From positions 2,015,605 through 2,079,604 of the forward strand of contig NZ_LT963430.1 in the NCBI RefSeq assembly GCF_900199405.1: a DNA stretch of 64,000 nucleotides. The letters run 5' to 3'. The stretch is from Beduinella massiliensis (GTDB taxonomy: Bacteria > Bacillota > Clostridia > Christensenellales > Aristaeellaceae). The notes beneath the pieces are model-generated. The model did no database searches. It had not been told where the DNA came from and saw nothing but the letters and a program-made list of their open reading frames with translations. The translations under genes and the position numbers were made by a program. Positions 49,559-58,267 of the stretch are shown piece after piece; position 1 is the stretch's first letter, and each line of letters opens with the position of its first letter.

Positions 49559-50008
49559 ATGAAGTCGACCCGGCACACCGCGATTGCGGAGATCATTGAA
49601 TCGCGCAACATCGAGACGCAGGAAGAGCTCGCGGAGGCGCTGCGGGAGCGGGGAATATTGGTCACGCAGGCCACGGTATCGCGCGACATCAAGGAGCTGC
49701 ACCTTATCAAGGTGCTTTCCGAGACAGGCGGTTACAAGTACGCGACGCTCGACAAGGCGGAAAAGGGGATGAATGAACGCTTCATCCGCATGTTTGGCGA
49801 ATCGGTTCTCAGCGTGGTTTGCGCGAACAATCTCGTCGTCATCAAGACGCTTACGGGCAGCGCGCACGTGGCGGCCGAGGCGGTTGACAGCCTGAAGTGG
49901 CCTGAAATTTTGGGCTCCATCGCGGGAGATAATACGATTCTGGTGATCTGCCGTACGAACGAGGAGGCGCCCCAAATCGTGGAACGCTTCCGCAGCATGA
50001 TGAAGTAA
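49559..50008 (+). CDS. argR: Arginine repressor ArgR/AhrC
   Basis: Hexameric arginine-dependent regulator, 149 residues. An N-terminal winged helix (KSTRHTAIAEIIESRNIETQEELAEAL then TQATVSRDIKEL) and a C-terminal hexamerisation/arginine-binding domain with the GSIAGDNTILVICR segment. ATG 49559 with AAAGGAGA upstream is chosen; a longer frame begins inside nadK. In Firmicutes argR next to recN is a conserved pair. Confidence 0.95.
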   Translation: MKSTRHTAIAEIIESRNIETQEELAEALRERGILVTQATVSRDIKELHLIKVLSETGGYKYATLDKAEKGMNERFIRMFGESVLSVVCANNLVVIKTLTGSAHVAAEAVDSLKWPEILGSIAGDNTILVICRTNEEAPQIVERFRSMMK

Positions 50009-50031
50009 GGCCGTGAAAAGGAGCAGAAGCG

Positions 50032-51768
50032 ATGCTGTTGCAGCTTTCCATTCACCACCTGGCGCTCATCGACGACATCACGATCGAGTTCGCGCCGGGC
50101 TTTAACGTGCTAACGGGTGAGACGGGCGCGGGTAAGTCCATCGTAGTGGACGCGGTAAACCTCGTGCTCGGCGAACGCGCGGAACGCGACCTCATCCAAA
50201 ACGGCGAGCAGAAGGCGCGGGTTGAGGCGCTTTTTGACGTATCGGCCAACACAGCGCTTCTGCGACTGCTTGTGGATTTGCAGATGGAAGCGGAGGACGG
50301 GCTGCTTGCCATTTCGCGGGAGCTAACCAGCGGGGGACGTAATATCTGCCGCGTGATGGGCAGCGTCGTTCCGCTTTCGACGCTCAAGCAGATTTCCGCG
50401 CTGCTGCTCGACATTCACGGCCAACATGAACACCAGTCGTTGCTGGATGAAAAGCGCCATCTGTCCTTTCTAGATGCTTTCGGCGGAAAGCATCTACAGG
50501 AAAAACGAGCTCAGGTTGCGGCGCTTTACGGAGAATGGAGAAAGACCCGCACAGAGCTTGAACACCTGCTGAGCGACGCGGCGGAACGAGAACGGCGAAC
50601 GGACATGCTGCGCTATCAGGTAAACGAGATCGACACGGCAAAGCTGCGTCTGGGGGAGGAAGAGGAGCTCGAGCGCCAGCGCGTCTTCTACCGCAACGCG
50701 GAAAAGATTACAAAGAGCGTTGAAAATGCTTATGAAGCGCTGTACGCCGGTTCTGACGAGCAGACGAGCGCACTCGACGCCTGCCGCGGAGGAATCGACG
50801 AGCTGAGCGCTATTGCACATCTGGATGAACGCTACGAAAAAATCTACGCACGGCTCGACGAGCTCTATTACCAGTTAGAAGACGCGGTCGGGGAGGTACG
50901 CGCATTACACGGTGAACTGGATTACGACGCTCAGGACGCCGAACAGGTAGAGGAGCGTCTGGATTTGATCGGAAAACTCCGGCGAAAGTATGGAAGGAGC
51001 GTTGCGGACGTGTTGCTGTTCCGTGAGAAGGCCGCAAAGGACCTTGACCGCCTGGAACATGCGGACGACTTATCCGGTCAACTGAAAAAGACGCTCGTAA
51101 AGCAGGAAGAAATCCTTTCAAAAGCCTCGGCGGAGCTTTCGCGGCTGCGAAGAGAAATTGCAGTCGGTTTTGAAAAAAAGGTCGAAAAAGAGCTGCACGA
51201 TCTGGGCATGCAGCACGCGCAGTTTCAGGTGTCATTTTCGGACCAAAACAAAACCGACAGTCGGTTTACACCAAACGGTATCGACGAGGTGGAATTCACC
51301 ATGACCGCTAATTTGGGGCAGCCGCTCAGACCGCTTGCCCGCGTCGCATCGGGCGGCGAACTGTCGCGCATCATGCTGGCGGTAAAGAACCTGGAAGCGG
51401 AGCAATCCGGCGTCCCCAGCATGGTCTTTGATGAAATCGACACCGGCATTAGCGGCCGAATGGCACAGGTGGTAGCCGAAAAAATGGCGCAGATCGCGGA
51501 GGGGCATCAGGTAATCTGCGTGACACACCTGCCTCAAATTGCAGCTATGGCGGACGCGCAATATATAGTAGAAAAGGGCGTCGAGCAGGGGAAGACCCGT
51601 ACGAGCGTTTTACGCCTTGACGACCGGGGAAGAAGCGAGGAATTGGCGCGCATGGTGGGCGGCGCCGAGGCGACGAGCGAAAGCAGTCTGCGCCACGCAA
51701 GAACGCTGCTCGCCGAGGCTGCGCAGCGAAAAGGAAATTTGCGGGAATTATCTCGAAAAAGTGAATAA
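50032..51768 (+). CDS. recN: DNA repair protein RecN
   Basis: SMC-like ATPase for double-strand break repair, 578 residues. Walker A TGETGAGKSIVVDAV is near residue 25, with long coiled coils in the middle, a signature region at ARVASGGELSRIMLAVK and Walker B MVFDEIDTGISG. ISALLLDIHGQHEHQSLL is a RecN hallmark. Last gene of the housekeeping block. Confidence 0.96.
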   Translation: MLLQLSIHHLALIDDITIEFAPGFNVLTGETGAGKSIVVDAVNLVLGERAERDLIQNGEQKARVEALFDVSANTALLRLLVDLQMEAEDGLLAISRELTSGGRNICRVMGSVVPLSTLKQISALLLDIHGQHEHQSLLDEKRHLSFLDAFGGKHLQEKRAQVAALYGEWRKTRTELEHLLSDAAERERRTDMLRYQVNEIDTAKLRLGEEEELERQRVFYRNAEKITKSVENAYEALYAGSDEQTSALDACRGGIDELSAIAHLDERYEKIYARLDELYYQLEDAVGEVRALHGELDYDAQDAEQVEERLDLIGKLRRKYGRSVADVLLFREKAAKDLDRLEHADDLSGQLKKTLVKQEEILSKASAELSRLRREIAVGFEKKVEKELHDLGMQHAQFQVSFSDQNKTDSRFTPNGIDEVEFTMTANLGQPLRPLARVASGGELSRIMLAVKNLEAEQSGVPSMVFDEIDTGISGRMAQVVAEKMAQIAEGHQVICVTHLPQIAAMADAQYIVEKGVEQGKTRTSVLRLDDRGRSEELARMVGGAEATSESSLRHARTLLAEAAQRKGNLRELSRKSE

Positions 51769-51796
51769 GTTCGTTAACAAATTGACATTTTTGCAT

Positions 51797-51827
51797 AAAG
51801 CGACGCGAAAAACGCCGCTTTTTCCGT
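51797..51827 (+). terminator. Probable terminator after recN
   Basis: AAAGCG (51797-51802) pairs with CGCTTT (51815-51820), with an inner GCG/CGC stem around an A-rich loop and a two-base bulge, followed by TTTCC. Confidence 0.6.
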
Positions 51828-51885
51828 CTTAAAAAAGAGAAACTGAATTATTACGAAAAATGTCATACAAATGAACGGGTTTTCG

Positions 51886-51894
51886 TGCTATAAT
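51886..51894 (+). promoter_or_regulatory. Extended -10 promoter of the rnf operon
   Basis: TGC followed by perfect TATAAT (51889-51894), an extended -10 element. The -35 region (TACAAA, 17 bases upstream) is poor. The start would be near 51901, leaving a leader of about 60 bases. Confidence 0.6.
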
Positions 51895-51959
51895 GATCGA
51901 TGGATAATTTGAGCCCCAATATACAATAACCCTGTTGGGCTGAAGGGAGGAACTTGTCT

Positions 51960-53285
51960 GTGGCAAATACACGGACATTTAAGGGTGGCGTACATCCGCA
52001 TGAGACGGGGAACGGGAAGCAATCCACCAATGCGCAGCCGGTGATCGACGCGAAGGTGCCTTCTCTCGTGACGATCCCGCTATCCCAGCACATTGGCGCG
52101 CCCTGCAAATGCGTCGTGACGCCCGGCCAGGAAGTGGCTATGGGACAGGTCATCGGCGAAGCGGGCGGTTTCGTTTCCGCGCCGGTGCATGCCTCGGTCT
52201 CCGGTAAGGTGAAGGCCATTTCCAGCTGTGTGCTCTCCAGCGGCAAAAGTGTGCCTGCGGTCGTCATCGAAAATGACTTTCAGGATCGCTGGGATGAAAG
52301 CGTCAAGCCTCGCAACAACGTTGGTTCTTTGAGCGCGAAGGAACTGATCGACATCGTCCGGGACCGCGGCATCGTGGGCCTTGGCGGCGCGACGTTCCCG
52401 ACAGCTGTTAAGCTAGCGCCTCCGCCTGAAAAGCAGGTGGATACACTGATCCTCAACGGCGCGGAATGCGAACCCTACCTCACGAGCGACCATCGCCTGA
52501 TGCTGGAGCACGCCTCCGATGTGATCGACGGCATGCTGCTTGAGGCGAAGATGCTCGGCGCGACCCAGTTGATGGTCGGCATCGAGGACAACAAGCCCGA
52601 CGCCGTTTCCGCGATGGAGCAGGCGGCGCAGGGAAAGAACGTACAGGTTGTCGCTCTGCCTACGAAGTACCCGCAGGGCGGTGAAAAACAGCTGATCTTC
52701 GCGCTTACAGGACGGCGCGTGCCCAACGGCGGTCTGCCCGCCGACGTTAAGACGGTCGTGAGCAATGTCTCCACCGCTTACGCCGTGTCGAAGGCCGTTC
52801 GCGAGAACAAGCCGCTGATCGACCGCGTGGTGACGGTGGCAGGCCGCGTAAAGGAGCCCCGCAATCTGCGCGTGCGTATCGGTACACCGCTTTACGCGCT
52901 TGTAGACGCGTGCGGCGGCTTTGCAGACGGCGTGCGCAAGGTCGTTCTGGGCGGTCCGATGATGGGTATCGCGCTTTCGACCCTCGACATCCCTGTAACC
53001 AAGGGAACCAGCGGTCTGCTTGCTTTCGGCGACGAGGGTGTGCATGCGCAGGAATCTTCCTGTATCCGCTGCGGGCGCTGTGTGGAGGCCTGTCCGATGC
53101 GCCTGGTGCCGACCCGGATCGACGCGTTCGCGCGCCGTTCCCTCTGGGAGGACTGCGAAAAGATTGGCGCGATGAACTGCATGGAGTGCGGCGCCTGCAC
53201 CTTCGTATGTCCCGCCAAGCGCGAGCTGACGCAGAGCTGCCGCATGGCCAAGCTGGGCATCCGCGCCAGCGTGAAGAAGTCTTGA
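51960..53285 (+). CDS. rnfC: Rnf complex subunit RnfC
   Basis: Peripheral, cytoplasmic NAD- and FMN-binding subunit of the ferredoxin:NAD+ oxidoreductase that pumps Na+ or H+, 441 residues. N-terminal barrel-sandwich domain (FKGGVHPHETGNGK), central NQO1-like flavin domain (GLGGATFPTAVKLAPP, LILNGAECEPYL), and two [4Fe-4S] motifs near the C-terminus (CIRCGRCVEACP and CMECGACTFVCP). GTG 51960 is chosen, 9 bases after GGGAGG; a TTG at 51954 is too close. First gene of rnfCDGEAB, the usual clostridial order. Confidence 0.95.
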   Translation: MANTRTFKGGVHPHETGNGKQSTNAQPVIDAKVPSLVTIPLSQHIGAPCKCVVTPGQEVAMGQVIGEAGGFVSAPVHASVSGKVKAISSCVLSSGKSVPAVVIENDFQDRWDESVKPRNNVGSLSAKELIDIVRDRGIVGLGGATFPTAVKLAPPPEKQVDTLILNGAECEPYLTSDHRLMLEHASDVIDGMLLEAKMLGATQLMVGIEDNKPDAVSAMEQAAQGKNVQVVALPTKYPQGGEKQLIFALTGRRVPNGGLPADVKTVVSNVSTAYAVSKAVRENKPLIDRVVTVAGRVKEPRNLRVRIGTPLYALVDACGGFADGVRKVVLGGPMMGIALSTLDIPVTKGTSGLLAFGDEGVHAQESSCIRCGRCVEACPMRLVPTRIDAFARRSLWEDCEKIGAMNCMECGACTFVCPAKRELTQSCRMAKLGIRASVKKS

Positions 53286-53305
53286 TCGTTCGGAGGAATG
53301 CTGAT

Positions 53306-54289
53306 ATGCAGAAAAAATACACCGTATCATCTTCTCCGCATCTGCGGGATAACGTATCCACGCGGCGCGTGATGCAGGACGTGTGCATCGCGCTGATCCC
53401 GGCCGGACTGGCCGGCGTGTGGTTCTTCGGTCTGCGCGCCGCGATATTGATCGCCGTTTCGGTGGTCTCGGCCGTATTTTCCGAGTGGTTCTACTGCAAG
53501 CATGCGAAGCGCGGCAACCCGATCGGCGATTTCAGCGCGGTGGTAACCGGACTGCTGGTCGCTTATAATCTGCCTGCGTCGGCTCCGTGGTGGCTGGCGG
53601 CGATTGGCTCGGCCATCGCGATCATTCTGGTGAAGCAGTTCTTCGGAGGCATCGGGCAGAACTTCATGAACCCGGCGCTCGCCGCGCGCGCGATTTTGCT
53701 CGCTTCCTGGGCGACGCTGATGACTGCATGGGTTGCGCCGCAGGGCGGCAACTGGATGGCCGGCATGGGCGGCGCGGTCGACGCGGTTTCCAGCGCGACG
53801 CCGCTGCAGGCTCAGGCGGGCACCTATTCCTTATTTGATCTCTTTATCGGCAACTGCCCCGGCACGCTGGGCGAGACCAGCAAGCTCGCGCTGCTCATCG
53901 GCGCGGCTTACCTGTTCGCCCGCCGCGTGATCAACTGGCGCATCCCGGTTACCTTTATCGGCACCGCGCTGATCCTCTTCTGGATTCAGACGGGAACCCT
54001 GTACAGCGCGGACGCGGGCACCGCTTCCGCTCTCTATCAGGTGATGAGCGGCGGCTTGATGCTGGGCGCGCTGTTCATGGCGACGGATTATTCCTCCTCG
54101 CCGGTAACTCCTTGGGGTCAGATCATCTTCGGCGTCGGCTGCGGCGTGATGCTTTTTGTCATCCGCGCGTTCAACAGCTCCATGCCGGAGGGCTGCTCCT
54201 ACGCGATTCTGTTCATGAACGTCGTCGCGCCGCTGATCGAGCGCGTGACGTCGCCGAAATCCTTCGGGGAGGTGAAGAGCCATGCGTGA
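53306..54289 (+). CDS. rnfD: Rnf complex subunit RnfD
   Basis: Membrane subunit with covalently bound FMN and possibly the ion channel, 327 residues and about nine helices. N-terminal SSSPHLRDNVSTRRVMQDVCIAL and NPALAARAILLASW are typical. The VDAVSSATPLQ segment includes the SATP motif where FMN is attached to Thr by ApbE-type flavin transferases. ATG 53306 follows GGAGG by 9 bases. Overlaps rnfG. Confidence 0.95.
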   Translation: MQKKYTVSSSPHLRDNVSTRRVMQDVCIALIPAGLAGVWFFGLRAAILIAVSVVSAVFSEWFYCKHAKRGNPIGDFSAVVTGLLVAYNLPASAPWWLAAIGSAIAIILVKQFFGGIGQNFMNPALAARAILLASWATLMTAWVAPQGGNWMAGMGGAVDAVSSATPLQAQAGTYSLFDLFIGNCPGTLGETSKLALLIGAAYLFARRVINWRIPVTFIGTALILFWIQTGTLYSADAGTASALYQVMSGGLMLGALFMATDYSSSPVTPWGQIIFGVGCGVMLFVIRAFNSSMPEGCSYAILFMNVVAPLIERVTSPKSFGEVKSHA

Positions 54290-57059
54290 CGTGTTGAAGC
54301 TGGGCCTCAGGCTCTTCGTCTTTACGTTGGTGGCTGCGCTCGCGCTGGCGGGTACGAACGCCATCACCTCCGGCCCGATCGCGCAGCAGGAACTGGCCGC
54401 GAGCCAGGGCGCGCAGCGCGCGGTGCTGCCGGAAGCGGAGATTTTCGAGGAGCAGGAGATTCAGGCTGCTCCTGAATACGACCAAATCACCGCGCTGTAT
54501 GCCGGCAAGGCCGGCGATACGACCGTCGGCTACGTGATGACGGCGGCTCCGCAGGGCTACGGTGGACCGGTGCCGATCACGCTGGGCATCGGCGCAGACG
54601 GTTCCATCCACGGCATCTCCGTCGGCGATCTGCAAGAGACCGCTGGTCTAGGCATGAAGGTGGGCGAGGAACCCTTTAAGAGCCAGTTCCCGGGTCTGGC
54701 CGCCGATCCGGAAGAGATCGACACCAAGGTGCAGGCCATCTCGGGCGCGTCGGTTACCTCCAAGCCGTTTATTGCGGCGGTGCGCCAGATGGTGGCGTAT
54801 TCCAAGGATGTACTCGGCGTGGAGCCGAATGCGGCCGTGCCCGCGCTGGAAGGCGAGGACCTTGACCGCAAGGGCTATGTGGAAGCCGCCGAGGCGTTTG
54901 GTGCGCTGGATGTGATGAGCCTTATCGGCGATTACGGCACGATCAAGTCCGTCTATGAGGGCACGGTGGGCGACGACGCAGTCGGCTACGTGTTCGATCT
55001 TTCCTCCAAGGGCTTTGCGGATCAGATTGGCCTGCGCATGGGCATCACGTCGGAAGGTGTAATCTCTAAAGTCGTCATGACCGAAAACAACGAGACCGAG
55101 GGCTACGGCTCCAGGACGACCGACCCGGATTTCTGTGCGCAGTTCGACGGCAAGGCTGCGACGGCAGAAGGCTACCTGGACGGTGTCGAGGCGCTTTCCG
55201 GTGCGACGGTTTCGTCCAAGGCGGTCTTCAAGGCCGTTGGCCAGGCGGTTGACTTCTATAACAGCTATCTGATTCCTCAGGAAGAGCCGGAAGGTACCGG
55301 CGACGTATACGAAGTAAACGGCTTTGGGCCGATGAAGGTTGCGGTTTCGGTCGAGGACGGCAAGATCACCTCGTTTGAGGTGGTGGAGCACAACGAGACG
55401 CCGGGCTTCGGCGCGGACGTGATCGAAAAGGGCTTCGAGAGCCTGATCGGACAGGACATCGCGACGGCGAGCTTCGACGCGGTATCCGGCGCGACGATGA
55501 CCTCAAATGCCATCAATGACGCGCTCAAGCAGGCTGCTGAGAAGAACGGCGGCGCAGCAGGAACGGGCGACGTATACGAGGTAAGTGGCTTTGGGCCGAT
55601 GAAGGTCGCGGTTGCGGTCGAGGACGGCAAGATCACCTCGTTTGAGGTGGTGGAGCACAATGAGACACCGGGTTTCGGCGCGGACGTGATCGAGAAGGGC
55701 TTTGAGAGCCTGATCGGACAGGACATCGCGACGGCGAGCTTCGACGCGGTATCCGGCGCGACGATGACCTCAAATGCCATCAACGACGCGCTCAAGCAGG
55801 CTGCCGAGAAGAACGGCGCTGCAGCTCCGGCCACCGCGCCGGAAGCTGCCGCTGCGGACGAGCCCGCCTCTGTTGGCGACGTGTACGAAGTAGTGGGCTT
55901 TCAGCCGATGAAGGTCGCGGTTTCGGTCGAGGACGGCAAGATCACCTCGTTTGAGGTGGTGGAGCACAACGAGACGCCGGGCTTTGGCGCAGACGTGATC
56001 GAGAAGGGCTTTGAGAGCCTGATCGGGCAGGACATCGCGACGGCGAGCTTCGACGCGGTATCCGGCGCGACGATGACCTCAAATGCCATCAACGACGCGC
56101 TCAAGCAAGCCGCCGAGAAGAACGGCGCTGCAGCCCCGGCCTCCGCGCCGGAAGCTGCCGCTGCGGACGAGCCCGCCGTTGTTGGCGACGTGTACGAAGT
56201 AGCGGGCTTTCAGCCGATGAAGGTTGCGGTTTTGGTCGAGGACGGCAAGATCACCTCGTTTGAGGTGGTGGAGCACAACGAGACGCCGGGCTTCGGCGCA
56301 GACGTGATCGAGAAGGGCTTTGAGAGCCTGATCGGACAGGACATCGCGACGGCAAGCTTCGACGCGGTATCCGGCGCGACGATGACCTCAAATGCCATCA
56401 ACGACGCGCTCAAGCAGGCTGCCGAGAAGAACGGCGCTACAGCCCCGGCCTCCGCGCCGGAAGCTGCCGCTGCGGACGAGCCCGCCGTTGTTGGCGACGT
56501 GTACGAAGTAAACGGCTTTCAGCCGATGAAGGTCGCGGTTTCGGTCGAGGACGGCAAGATCACTTCGTTTGAGGTGGTGGAGCACAACGAGACGCCGGGC
56601 TTCGGCGCGGACGTGATCGAGAAGGGCTTCGAGAGCCTGATCGGACAGGACATCGCGACGGCGAGCTTCGACGCGGTATCCGGCGCGACGATGACCTCGA
56701 ATGCCATCAACGACGCGCTCAAGCAGGCTGCTGAGAAGAACGGCGCTGCAGCCCCGGCCTCCGCGCCGGGAGCTTCCGCTGCGGATGAGCCCGCGACTGT
56801 TGGCAACGTGTACGAAGTAAACGGCTTTCAGCCGATGAAGGTCGCGGTTTCGGTCGAAGACGGCAAGATTACCTCGTTTGAGGTGGTGGAGCACAACGAG
56901 ACGCCGGGTTTCGGCGCGGACGTGATCGAGAAGGGCTTTGAGGGCCTAATTGGTCAGGAAATTGGGACCGCCTCTTTCGATGCGGTGTCGGGCGCGACGA
57001 TGACCTCGAACGCCATCAACGACGCGCTGAAGCTGGCGGCTGAGGAGGTGCAGGAATGA
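54282..57059 (+). CDS. rnfG: Giant RnfG with eight FMN-binding domains
   Basis: Electron-transfer subunit of Rnf, 925 residues against about 200 normally. An N-terminal signal anchor (about 8-30) is followed by two divergent FMN_bind domains (about 65-165 with SGASVTS at 153, and 210-320 with SGATVSS at 306). Six nearly identical FMN_bind repeats then start at residues 340, 429, 532, 635, 738 and 841. Each repeat has YEV-x-GF-x-PMKVAV, NETPGFGADVIEKGFE and SGATMTS, the flavin-attachment pattern used by ApbE. Ala/Pro linkers separate repeats 2-6. Domain 1 has Ser in place of Thr in SGAT. If all sites are loaded the protein could carry about eight FMNs outside the membrane. It sits in the correct rnfG position and overlaps rnfD and rnfE. 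No stop or frameshift breaks it. Confidence 0.93.
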   Translation: MRDVLKLGLRLFVFTLVAALALAGTNAITSGPIAQQELAASQGAQRAVLPEAEIFEEQEIQAAPEYDQITALYAGKAGDTTVGYVMTAAPQGYGGPVPITLGIGADGSIHGISVGDLQETAGLGMKVGEEPFKSQFPGLAADPEEIDTKVQAISGASVTSKPFIAAVRQMVAYSKDVLGVEPNAAVPALEGEDLDRKGYVEAAEAFGALDVMSLIGDYGTIKSVYEGTVGDDAVGYVFDLSSKGFADQIGLRMGITSEGVISKVVMTENNETEGYGSRTTDPDFCAQFDGKAATAEGYLDGVEALSGATVSSKAVFKAVGQAVDFYNSYLIPQEEPEGTGDVYEVNGFGPMKVAVSVEDGKITSFEVVEHNETPGFGADVIEKGFESLIGQDIATASFDAVSGATMTSNAINDALKQAAEKNGGAAGTGDVYEVSGFGPMKVAVAVEDGKITSFEVVEHNETPGFGADVIEKGFESLIGQDIATASFDAVSGATMTSNAINDALKQAAEKNGAAAPATAPEAAAADEPASVGDVYEVVGFQPMKVAVSVEDGKITSFEVVEHNETPGFGADVIEKGFESLIGQDIATASFDAVSGATMTSNAINDALKQAAEKNGAAAPASAPEAAAADEPAVVGDVYEVAGFQPMKVAVLVEDGKITSFEVVEHNETPGFGADVIEKGFESLIGQDIATASFDAVSGATMTSNAINDALKQAAEKNGATAPASAPEAAAADEPAVVGDVYEVNGFQPMKVAVSVEDGKITSFEVVEHNETPGFGADVIEKGFESLIGQDIATASFDAVSGATMTSNAINDALKQAAEKNGAAAPASAPGASAADEPATVGNVYEVNGFQPMKVAVSVEDGKITSFEVVEHNETPGFGADVIEKGFEGLIGQEIGTASFDAVSGATMTSNAINDALKLAAEEVQE
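55299..57056 (+). repeat. Six tandem FMN-binding repeats in rnfG
   Basis: Units begin at 55299, 55566, 55875, 56184, 56493 and 56802. The step is 267 bases for the first and exactly 309 for the rest, the difference being an Ala/Pro linker of 14 residues. Long stretches are identical at DNA level, including third codon positions, which points to recent duplication or ongoing homogenisation. Confidence 0.95.
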
Positions 57060-57661
57060 AGAACCTACGTAAAATCTTCATGAACGGCATTTTGGATGAA
57101 AACCCGACGTTCCGCCTGGTGCTGGGCATGTGCCCGACGCTGGCGATTACGACGGCCGCGTCCAACGGCATCGGTATGGGCTTGGCGGTTACGTTCGTCT
57201 TGGTCTTCTCCAATCTGGTCATTTCGCTGCTCAGAAACGCGATTCCGGAAAAAATCCGCATTCCTGCGTTCGTCGTCATCATTGCGACGTTCGTTACCAT
57301 CGTGCAGCTGGTCGTAAAGGCGTTCCTGCCGGCGCTGGATAAGTCGCTGGGCATGTTCATCCCGCTGATCGTCGTCAACTGCATCATCTTCGCCCGTGCG
57401 GAAGCGTTCGCCTTTAAGAACCCGCCGGTCGCCTCCATGGCGGACGGTCTGGGCATGGGGCTGGGCTTTACTCTGGCGATCACCCTTCTTTCCTCCATTC
57501 GCGAGCTGCTCGGCAACGGCACGATCTTCGGTGTTTCCGTGCTTGGGGCGAGCTTTCAGCCGATGGCGATCATGACGGCTCCTCCGGGAGGATTCATCGC
57601 GCTGGGCATTCTGCTGGCGATCGTCAACGCGTTCACCAACCGCAAAAAGAAGACTGCGTAA
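57056..57661 (+). CDS. rnfE: Rnf complex subunit RnfE
   Basis: Membrane subunit, 201 residues with six helices, homologous to RnfA and NqrD. MCPTLAITTAASNGIGMG and VNCIIFARAEAFAFKNP are typical segments with a conserved Cys that holds the intramembrane Fe-S cluster shared with RnfA. Starts at the rnfG stop (ATGA). Confidence 0.95.
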   Translation: MKNLRKIFMNGILDENPTFRLVLGMCPTLAITTAASNGIGMGLAVTFVLVFSNLVISLLRNAIPEKIRIPAFVVIIATFVTIVQLVVKAFLPALDKSLGMFIPLIVVNCIIFARAEAFAFKNPPVASMADGLGMGLGFTLAITLLSSIRELLGNGTIFGVSVLGASFQPMAIMTAPPGGFIALGILLAIVNAFTNRKKKTA

Positions 57662-57676
57662 GGAGGAGGGGAAAAC

Positions 57677-58252
57677 ATGGGCAATATCTTAACGATCTTG
57701 ATCGGAGGTATTCTGGTCAACAACTTCGTCATGTCCCGCTTCCTGGGCATTTGCCCGTTCCTGGGCGTCTCCAAGAAAATTGAGACGGCTTTCGGCATGG
57801 GCATGGCGGTTACGTTCGTCATGGCGCTGGCCTCTTTGGTGACGTATCTTGTGCAGTACTACCTGCTGGTTCCTTTCCAGCTCGAATACCTGCAGACCAT
57901 CGCGTTCATCCTCGTCATCGCCGTGTTGGTGCAGATCGTGGAAATGGCGCTCAAGAAGATCAGCCCCAGCCTGTATCAGGCCCTGGGCGTCTATCTGCCG
58001 CTGATCACCACCAACTGCGCCGTCATGGGCGTCGCCCTATTGAACATGACCGAAGGCTACAACCTGATCGAGTCCGTCGTCAACGGTGTTGCGGGCGCGC
58101 TCGGCTTCACGCTGGCCATCGTGCTGTTCGCGGGCATCCGCGAGCGTCTGGCAGTCAGCGACATGCCTAAGTGGATGGATGGTTTCCCGGGCGCGCTGAT
58201 CACCGCCGGCCTGATGGCGGTATCGTTCCTGGGCTTTACCGGCCTGATTTAA
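57677..58252 (+). CDS. rnfA: Rnf complex subunit RnfA
   Basis: Membrane subunit, 191 residues with six helices, homologous to NqrE. ILVNNFVMSRFLGICPFLGVSKK and YLPLITTNCAVMGVALLN hold the conserved cysteines facing those of RnfE. The SD is AAGGAGGAGG shortly upstream. Confidence 0.96.
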   Translation: MGNILTILIGGILVNNFVMSRFLGICPFLGVSKKIETAFGMGMAVTFVMALASLVTYLVQYYLLVPFQLEYLQTIAFILVIAVLVQIVEMALKKISPSLYQALGVYLPLITTNCAVMGVALLNMTEGYNLIESVVNGVAGALGFTLAIVLFAGIRERLAVSDMPKWMDGFPGALITAGLMAVSFLGFTGLI

Positions 58253-58267
58253 GGAGGGTGCGACATC

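Noticed and set aside
55299-57056. Regular repeats considered as a CRISPR array or satellite
   Set aside because: Units are 309 bases, fully coding and in frame, with FMN-binding motifs in each. There are no short repeats with unique spacers.
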